Assembly (NCBI GenBank): GCA_035711845.1
Contig: DASTBU010000052.1
Location: 1-10,853, forward strand
Reading direction: 5' to 3'
DNA from: DASTBU01 sp035711845
Lineage (GTDB): Bacteria > Acidobacteriota > Vicinamibacteria > Vicinamibacterales > 2-12-FULL-66-21
Length of the DNA stretch: 10,853 nucleotides
In this document: positions 6,970 through 10,853 of the stretch, piece after piece
Numbering within the stretch: the stretch's first letter is position 1
Layout: each line of letters starts with the position of its first letter
The notes under the pieces: generated by a model
The model's database searches: none
What the model was told of the DNA's origin: nothing
What the model saw: only the letters and a program-made list of their open reading frames with translations
Translations under genes and position numbers: made by a program

Positions 6970-8480
6970 ACGCCGCGAACCCGCCTTTTCCCGGTGATGC
7001 CAAGCCTCTCGTCGTGCGGGACACAGCGTCGGACCCGAGCGTCGCCCGCCACGCCGCAGTCGAAGCCGCTGGAGCGACCCTCGCGAATCGACCCGATCCC
7101 GTGTCGGTGATTCGGCGTGCCGAAGAGCTGCGGCGAGGACTGACCGGGAACTTCCGCGACGAGGCGGTCAGCTCCATCTACGCCGAAGCGGAACGAATCT
7201 CCCGCCGTGTTGTCCGGCACGGCGACACCGATCCGGCGCTCGACTGGGATCAGCGAATCGACCGAATCGTCACCTCGCCGATTCTCGGATTGCCGTTGAT
7301 GCTGGTGATCCTCGCCGTCGTCTTCTGGCTGACGATCGCGGGCGCCAACGTCCCGTCGGCGATGCTCGCGAGCGGGTTCTTCTGGTTCGAGGATCGCGCC
7401 GCGGCCCTCTTCGACACGGCCGGCGCGCCATGGTGGCTGACCGGCTTCATCTGGCACGGCGTGTTCCGCGGGCTGGCCTGGGTCGTGAGCGTGATGCTGC
7501 CGCCGATGGCGATCTTCTTCCCGCTGTTCACGATCCTCGAGGATCTCGGCTACCTGCCTCGCGTGGCGTTCAACCTCGACTTCCTCTTCCGCCGGGCCGG
7601 TGCGCACGGCAAGCAGGCGCTGACGATGGCCATGGGGTTCGGCTGCAACGCGGCGGGCGTGATTGCCACGCGCGTCATCGACTCGCCGCGCGAACGGCTC
7701 GTGGCGATCCTCACCAACAACTTCGTGCCGTGCAACGGCCGCTTCCCGACGCTCATCATGCTAGCGACGATTTTCGTTGCGGCATCTTTTCCGCCCGTCG
7801 TCGCCTCGATCGCCGCCGCTGGCGCCGTCGTCGGCGTCGTCGTCCTCGGCGTCGGCTTCACGCTGCTGATGTCGTGGCTGCTCTCGCGCACGGTACTCAA
7901 GGGCGAAGCCTCCGCGTTCACGCTGGAGCTTCCACCGTACCGGCGGCCGGGCGTCGCGCGCATCCTCTACACCTCGCTCATCGATCGAACGCTGTTCGTG
8001 CTGTGGCGCGCCATCCTGACGGCCGCGCCCGCCGGCGCGGTCATCTGGCTGCTCGGAAACATCCATGTGGGCGGCGCGAGCCTGGCGACGTATTCGGCGA
8101 ATGCGCTCGCGCCACTCGGCCATGCGATCGGCCTGGATGGCGTGATCCTGCTCGCCTACGTCATTGCCATCCCTGCCAACGAGATCGTCGTCCCCACGAT
8201 GCTGATGGTCTACATGGGCGGCGGGCTGATGACCGAGATGGAGTCGATGAGCGACCTGCGGGCGCTGCTCGTGGGACAGCATGGCTGGACGATGCTGACG
8301 GCCGTGAATCTGATGCTGTTCGCGCTGCTGCACAATCCGTGCGCCACGACCATCATCACGATCTACAAGGAAACCCTGAGCAAGCGATGGGCGGCCCTCG
8401 GCGCGCTGATGCCGCTGGTGCTCGCCTTCCTCGTAACGTTCCTCACGGCAACGGTGGCGCGGCTCCTGGGGTGGGTCTGA
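6966..8480 (+). CDS. feoB: FeoB membrane permease subunit (split FeoB C-terminal part)
   Basis: A 504-aa membrane protein corresponding to the Gate/FeoB-C/Gate part of FeoB, which carries Fe2+ across the inner membrane. The first membrane helix starts near residue 104 (SPILGLPLMLVILAVVFWLTI). Conserved transport-pore cysteine motifs are GFGCN (C227), PCNGRFP (C256) and NPCAT (C459). The first ~100 residues are cytosolic; about 60-90 are typical of the FeoB linker helix (FRDEAVSSIYAEAERI), while 1-45 look like extra sequence absent from single-chain FeoB. The GTG start (6966) is supported by AGGGGG at 6956-6961, four bases upstream, and by overlap with the GTPase stop. The good ribosome site and complete domains argue for a genuine split rather than a sequencing frameshift. 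It ends 35 bases before the convergent queD. Confidence 0.92.
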   Translation: MNAANPPFPGDAKPLVVRDTASDPSVARHAAVEAAGATLANRPDPVSVIRRAEELRRGLTGNFRDEAVSSIYAEAERISRRVVRHGDTDPALDWDQRIDRIVTSPILGLPLMLVILAVVFWLTIAGANVPSAMLASGFFWFEDRAAALFDTAGAPWWLTGFIWHGVFRGLAWVVSVMLPPMAIFFPLFTILEDLGYLPRVAFNLDFLFRRAGAHGKQALTMAMGFGCNAAGVIATRVIDSPRERLVAILTNNFVPCNGRFPTLIMLATIFVAASFPPVVASIAAAGAVVGVVVLGVGFTLLMSWLLSRTVLKGEASAFTLELPPYRRPGVARILYTSLIDRTLFVLWRAILTAAPAGAVIWLLGNIHVGGASLATYSANALAPLGHAIGLDGVILLAYVIAIPANEIVVPTMLMVYMGGGLMTEMESMSDLRALLVGQHGWTMLTAVNLMLFALLHNPCATTIITIYKETLSKRWAALGALMPLVLAFLVTFLTATVARLLGWV

Positions 8481-8515
8481 CCGGACGGAGAAGCGTCAGG
8501 AACGGCTTCGTCAGC

Positions 8516-8920
8516 TCACCCCTCGCTGTATTCGGCGAACGAGCTCGGCGTCTCCCACACGCGCACCGCCACGACCCCGAACCCCAGCTCCCGTGCCTGA
8601 TCGAAGATCAGCTTCGCGATCCGCTCGACCGTGGGGTTGCTGTCCAGCACGTAAATCGGTTCGCCCAGCTTTTCGAGTGGGGCCACCAGCGGATCGTCGT
8701 GGCGCAGAATCATCTTGTGATCCAGCTCGCGATCGATCCAGCCTTTGACCAGACGCTTGATGTCGGAAAAGTCCGCCACCATGTTGCGGCGGTCCAGTCG
8801 GTCCGTGCGCACGTCGATCTCGGCTACGGCATTGTGGCCATGTGGATGCTTGCAGACACCGTCGTAGTCCAGCAGCCGGTGGCCGTAGCAGAATTCAATC
8901 CGTTTGGTTACTAGATACAT
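8516..8920 (-). CDS. queD: 6-carboxytetrahydropterin synthase QueD (6-pyruvoyltetrahydropterin synthase family)
   Basis: Converts 7,8-dihydroneopterin triphosphate to 6-carboxy-5,6,7,8-tetrahydropterin, the second step towards preQ0 and queuosine. At 134 aa it is family-sized. The zinc ligands are H14 (CYGHRL), H27 and H29, and the catalytic C23 sits at the QueD spacing in CKHPHGH (Cys, +4 His, +6 His). ELDHK (65-69) supplies the catalytic His68, NPTVE (95-99) is the substrate-pocket motif, and E123 in VWETP is the pterin-anchoring Glu. The ATG is at 8918-8920. It is divergent from queC, which acts two steps later; queE is not in the window. A role in biopterin-like metabolism is less likely given the QueD cysteine motif and its neighbour. 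Confidence 0.93.
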   Translation of the reverse strand: MYLVTKRIEFCYGHRLLDYDGVCKHPHGHNAVAEIDVRTDRLDRRNMVADFSDIKRLVKGWIDRELDHKMILRHDDPLVAPLEKLGEPIYVLDSNPTVERIAKLIFDQARELGFGVVAVRVWETPSSFAEYSEG

Positions 8921-8970
8921 GGAATATCCGGCCGTCCCGCTTGTCGCGACCGCGCGTCGCGGCGCCCTGG

Positions 8971-8998
8971 CCCGGCGGATCCACCCGCGCCCGCCGGG
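8971..8998 (+). promoter_or_regulatory. GC-rich hairpin in the queD-queC intergenic region
   Basis: CCCGGCGG (8971-8978) and CCGCCGGG (8991-8998) are perfect complementary arms around a 12-base loop, extendable by a G-T and a G-C pair to a ten-base stem. It lies 32 bases before the queC start. A smaller CCGCG-CGT-CGCGG hairpin precedes it (8950-8962). It could be an mRNA leader structure or an operator. I see no preQ1-riboswitch signature. Confidence 0.35.
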
Positions 8999-9030
8999 TC
9001 TGGCGACCGATCACGCAAAGGATCATCGTA

Positions 9031-9717
9031 GTGGAACGTTTCGAAGAGGGTCAAGGCACGGCGGTGCTTTTCTCGGGAGGCCTCGACAGCGCGGTCCTGC
9101 TGGCGTTGGCCGCACGTGACGGCCGGCCGCAGCCGCTCTATGTCAGTGTCGGGCTGGCGTGGGAGCAGCAGGAGCGCGCAGCTGCCGAGAGCCTGCTCCG
9201 TGCCGAGGCGTTCGCGCCGGTGCTGCCGTGCGTGACGCTTCATGCAGACATGCACGACATCTACCCGGCGACGCATTGGGCCATGCAGGGAACGGCGCCC
9301 GGGTACGACACGGCGGATGAGGATGTCTACATCGAGGGCCGGAACATCGTGCTGCTGGCGAAGGCGTCAGTCTTCATGGCCCGCGCCGCGCTTTCTCGAG
9401 TCCTGATCGGACCGCTTGCCGGCAACCCTTTTCCCGACGCGACCCCGGCGTTCTTCGAAGCGATGGCTGGCGCGCTGGCGATGGGTCTCGCCAAGCCGAT
9501 TTCAATCGAGGCGCCACTCGCCCGGATGCACAAGGCCGACGTCATCAGGCTCGGCGCCGAACTGGGCGTCCCGCTCGAGCTGTCGCTCTCCTGCATGCAA
9601 CCGGCCGGCGGCCTGCACTGCGGCCGCTGCAGCAAGTGCCGCGAACGGATTGAAGGGTTTAGAAATGCAGGGGTACCTGACCTGACGCGTTATGCGGCAG
9701 GGCAGGAGAGGCTGTGA
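9031..9717 (+). CDS. queC: 7-cyano-7-deazaguanine (preQ0) synthase QueC
   Basis: ATP-dependent amidation and dehydration of 7-carboxy-7-deazaguanine to preQ0. At 228 aa it matches the usual ~230 aa. The PP-loop is FSGGLDS (14-20), the adenylate-binding stretch is IEGRNIVLLAK (101-111), and the zinc cluster is C188, C197, C200 and C203 (SCMQ, then HCGRCSKC). The region around GPLAGNPFPDATPAFFEAM (127-145) differs from the classical QueC Gly-Tyr-x-Asp-Cys-Arg-Pro motif, so this is a divergent branch. Start choice: GTG at 9031 with AAGGA (9018-9022) eight bases upstream. An in-frame start at 8842 would overlap queD and is rejected. It is divergent from queD across 110 bases. It could serve tRNA queuosine or 7-deazaguanine DNA modification; nothing here decides. 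Confidence 0.92.
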   Translation: MERFEEGQGTAVLFSGGLDSAVLLALAARDGRPQPLYVSVGLAWEQQERAAAESLLRAEAFAPVLPCVTLHADMHDIYPATHWAMQGTAPGYDTADEDVYIEGRNIVLLAKASVFMARAALSRVLIGPLAGNPFPDATPAFFEAMAGALAMGLAKPISIEAPLARMHKADVIRLGAELGVPLELSLSCMQPAGGLHCGRCSKCRERIEGFRNAGVPDLTRYAAGQERL

Positions 9718-9720
9718 TCC

Positions 9721-9814
9721 GCGGTACGTAGCACGAGCACGTCGCACGTGACAAGCAGCACGCCGCACGGGGTACGTCGCACGTGACAAGCGGTACCTGC
9801 CACGTCGCACGTGA
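9721..9814. repeat. Short tandem repeat spacer (ACGTCGCACGTGACAAGC units)
   Basis: The gap between convergent queC and the lipoprotein gene holds two exact copies of ACGTCGCACGTGACAAGC at 9739-9756 and 9774-9791 (35-base period), plus a truncated third copy, ACGTCGCACGTGA, at 9802-9814. The words GCGGTAC and CACG recur between them. Each copy has a CACGTG palindrome. No coding function is apparent. Confidence 0.7.
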
Positions 9815-9821
9815 TGCTGCT

Positions 9822-10712
9822 TCAACCCGTCCTGAGCCTGATTCCCCCGTCGCCTGTTCTGATGCGGAGGCTGCGGCCCCCCTCGCCGAGCCGGCCGCGC
9901 AGGCTTCGGCGGCGGCGTTCGAGATCCTCTTCACCAGCCACGTTCAGCTCACTGCGGATCGTTCCGTCGCCGGTATAGGCATCGAGATCGGCGCTGAAGC
10001 CCTCTGGCAGGTATAGCGTGACGCCGCCATCGCCGGTCGTGATCTCCCAGTCCTCCGACATCCGGCTCTCCGGGTCGGCGCGATACACGATCGAGCCGTC
10101 GCCGGTATGAAGCTTGACGTGCGAGAGGCGGCCGGTGACCGTGACGCCGCCGTCGCCGGTATCCACCGTGAGCCGGCCGTCCGCACCGTTGACCGTGACG
10201 GCGCCGTCTCCGGTGTTCATGGTCAGCTCGCCGCTGACCTCCGACGCGCGGATGCTGCCGTCCGAGGTCCTCAGATCGATGCGCCCGCTCAAGCCGTCCA
10301 CCCTGATCGATCCGTCGCCGCTCCGGGCGCGCAGATTGATCTCGGCGGGCACGGACACGACCAACCGTGCGCTCGCGGTCCTGTAGAAGCCGACACCCGA
10401 GAAGGTCTCCTTCCGGGGCGGCTTGACCTCGAGCTCGATCCGCGACCCGTTCTGCGAGGCCACGACCTGGAGTGCGTCCACGGCTTCCTGTGTGGCCCCC
10501 CGCTTCTCGATCTCGATGACCACGTCGGGCCGGTCCCACGACCGGACCTCGATGGCCCCGTCGAAGGTGGAAATGTCGAGCTCAGGGGTCCCGGAGACCG
10601 TGAACCGCTTCTCTTCCCTGACGATCTGCGCCTGGGTGTCGACGTGGACCGCGCAGCCAGCGGCCAGCCCGGCGAGGATCAGGAGCGCCGGGGACCTGAC
10701 GGCAGAACTCAT
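9822..10712 (-). CDS. DUF4097-like beta-solenoid lipoprotein with 18-residue TGDG repeats
   Basis: A 296-aa predicted lipoprotein. The N-terminus MSSAVRSPALLILAGLAAGC is a short signal sequence with lipobox LAAGC, so the mature protein would begin at Cys20 with a lipid anchor. From about 130 on, T/S-G-D-G (or SDG) turns recur with Asp at 133, 151, 169, 187 and 205, an exact 18-residue period, then at 228, 249 and 288. This suits a right-handed beta-solenoid like the DUF4097/adhesin-type fold. The first part (40-125) lacks the turn but has alternating strands (LDISTFDGAIEV). An upstream in-frame GTG at 10769 would put 19 residues ahead of the signal sequence, so the ATG at 10712 is preferred; no clear ribosome site is seen. 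Such proteins occur near anti-sigma or envelope genes; here it stands alone in the window. Function is unknown. Confidence 0.85.
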   Translation of the reverse strand: MSSAVRSPALLILAGLAAGCAVHVDTQAQIVREEKRFTVSGTPELDISTFDGAIEVRSWDRPDVVIEIEKRGATQEAVDALQVVASQNGSRIELEVKPPRKETFSGVGFYRTASARLVVSVPAEINLRARSGDGSIRVDGLSGRIDLRTSDGSIRASEVSGELTMNTGDGAVTVNGADGRLTVDTGDGGVTVTGRLSHVKLHTGDGSIVYRADPESRMSEDWEITTGDGGVTLYLPEGFSADLDAYTGDGTIRSELNVAGEEDLERRRRSLRGRLGEGGRSLRIRTGDGGIRLRTG

Positions 10713-10732
10713 AGCGAGATAGACGCGAAGGC

Positions 10733-10749
10733 CTGGAACCGCGTTCCAG
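10733..10749. promoter_or_regulatory. Perfect hairpin upstream of the lipoprotein gene
   Basis: CTGGAAC (10733-10739) and GTTCCAG (10743-10749) are perfect 7-base arms with a 3-base loop, 21 bases before the lipoprotein start on the minus strand. It could be a leader hairpin or an operator half-pair; its function is undetermined. Confidence 0.4.
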
Positions 10750-10750
10750 C

Positions 10751-10771
10751 AAAAAGTGTGACAAATCACAC
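10751..10771 (-). terminator. Inverted repeat followed by T-run (possible terminator or operator)
   Basis: On the minus strand GTGTGA-TTTG-TCACAC (10771-10756) is followed by five T residues (10755-10751). A 6-base stem, 4-base loop and U-run fit a weak intrinsic terminator for a gene entering from the right. Equally, the palindrome could be an operator for the lipoprotein gene 44 bases downstream. Confidence 0.4.
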
Positions 10772-10853
10772 GTAACCCGTGGCTCGTGTCCGGTGGCCCG
10801 TGGCAGGCACCCGGATGACGGGCTACTGCCTACGGACCACGTTTCCATCGATG
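10772..10853. repeat. CGTGG-rich low-complexity intergenic DNA
   Basis: Imperfect short-period repeats (CCGTGGC, GGTGGCCCGTGGC) run through about 10778-10803, followed by ATGACGGGCTACTGCC. No ORF with support is seen up to the window end. It resembles in style, not in sequence, the tandem spacer after queC. Confidence 0.4.

Noticed and set aside
6900..7000. feoB split as a frameshift or pseudogene
   Set aside because: Both halves are complete domains, the second has AGGGGG at proper distance from a GTG overlapping the stop, and extra N-terminal residues are present; a real split fits better, though raw reads would settle it.
6177..8480. A 767-aa reading of the FeoB permease frame from 6177
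   Set aside because: Its first ~260 residues are an Arg/Ala-rich out-of-frame shadow of the GTPase gene; the permease has its own GTG with a good ribosome site at 6966.
8481..8515. Bidirectional terminator between feoB and queD
   Set aside because: Only a 5-base GAAGC/GCTTC stem with a large loop and no T-run.
8842..9030. Extended N-terminus of queC
   Set aside because: It would overlap queD and adds an Arg/Pro-rich, non-conserved tail; GTG at 9031 has a proper ribosome site.
9721..9814. CRISPR array
   Set aside because: Only two or three short repeats with irregular, very short spacers that share sequence with the repeats; no cas genes.
10756..10771. CRP (cAMP receptor protein) site
   Set aside because: The arms TGTGA/TCACA match, but the spacer is 4 bases instead of the 6 required.

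Overview
The window is high-GC, gene-dense bacterial chromosome with short intergenic gaps, the longest being 171 bases. Every gene seen is of housekeeping or accessory-chromosomal type. I see no phage, IS, CRISPR, rRNA or tRNA. The mix is a Gram-negative-style lipoprotein, UbiE/MenG, QueD/QueC, a PilT-like ATPase, a Feo system and palindromic GGGGACAG repeats. This is compatible with a soil or subsurface Acidobacteriota (Vicinamibacteria-like) genome, but that placement is inference from general resemblance, not a search.

Region 1 (1-4260, minus strand) reads as one run of four genes: ubiE/menG, an unrecognised 126-aa protein, an 858-aa PilT-like ATPase, and an unrecognised 142-aa protein whose start lies 4 bases past the preceding stop. 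The PilT-like protein has two PilT-N-like domains separated by a long, acidic, low-complexity linker. Its P-loop is intact but the usual Walker B and His-box residues are altered.

Region 2 (4286-8480, plus strand) is an iron module. It starts with a soluble DtxR/MntR-family metalloregulator transcribed divergently from ubiE, only 25 bases away. After a REP-like palindrome cluster comes a near-consensus sigma70 promoter (TTGACA, 17 bases, TAGAAT) whose -10/start region is overlapped by a 16-base palindrome, TTTTGATTAGTCAAAA, a likely metalloregulator operator. This promoter drives three overlapping genes: a membrane-anchored DtxR-like protein fused to a C-terminal FeoA domain, a free-standing FeoB GTPase, and a separate FeoB membrane permease. 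FeoB is therefore split into two translationally coupled polypeptides. The sensor-like fusion keeps all six DtxR-type metal-ligand positions that I can align.

Region 3 (8516-9717) holds divergent queD (minus) and queC (plus), two steps of the pathway to preQ0 for queuosine or 7-deazaguanine DNA modification. A GC-rich hairpin lies in the queC leader.

Region 4 (9718-10853) has a short tandem-repeat spacer, then a minus-strand lipoprotein with an 18-residue T/S-G-D-G beta-solenoid repeat (DUF4097-like). Its upstream region carries two perfect inverted repeats and CGTGG-rich low-complexity DNA.

The best candidate for something less described is the iron module: two DtxR-type proteins, one tethered to the membrane and fused to FeoA, with a split FeoB under one operator. 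The PilT-like protein with degenerate motor motifs is second.
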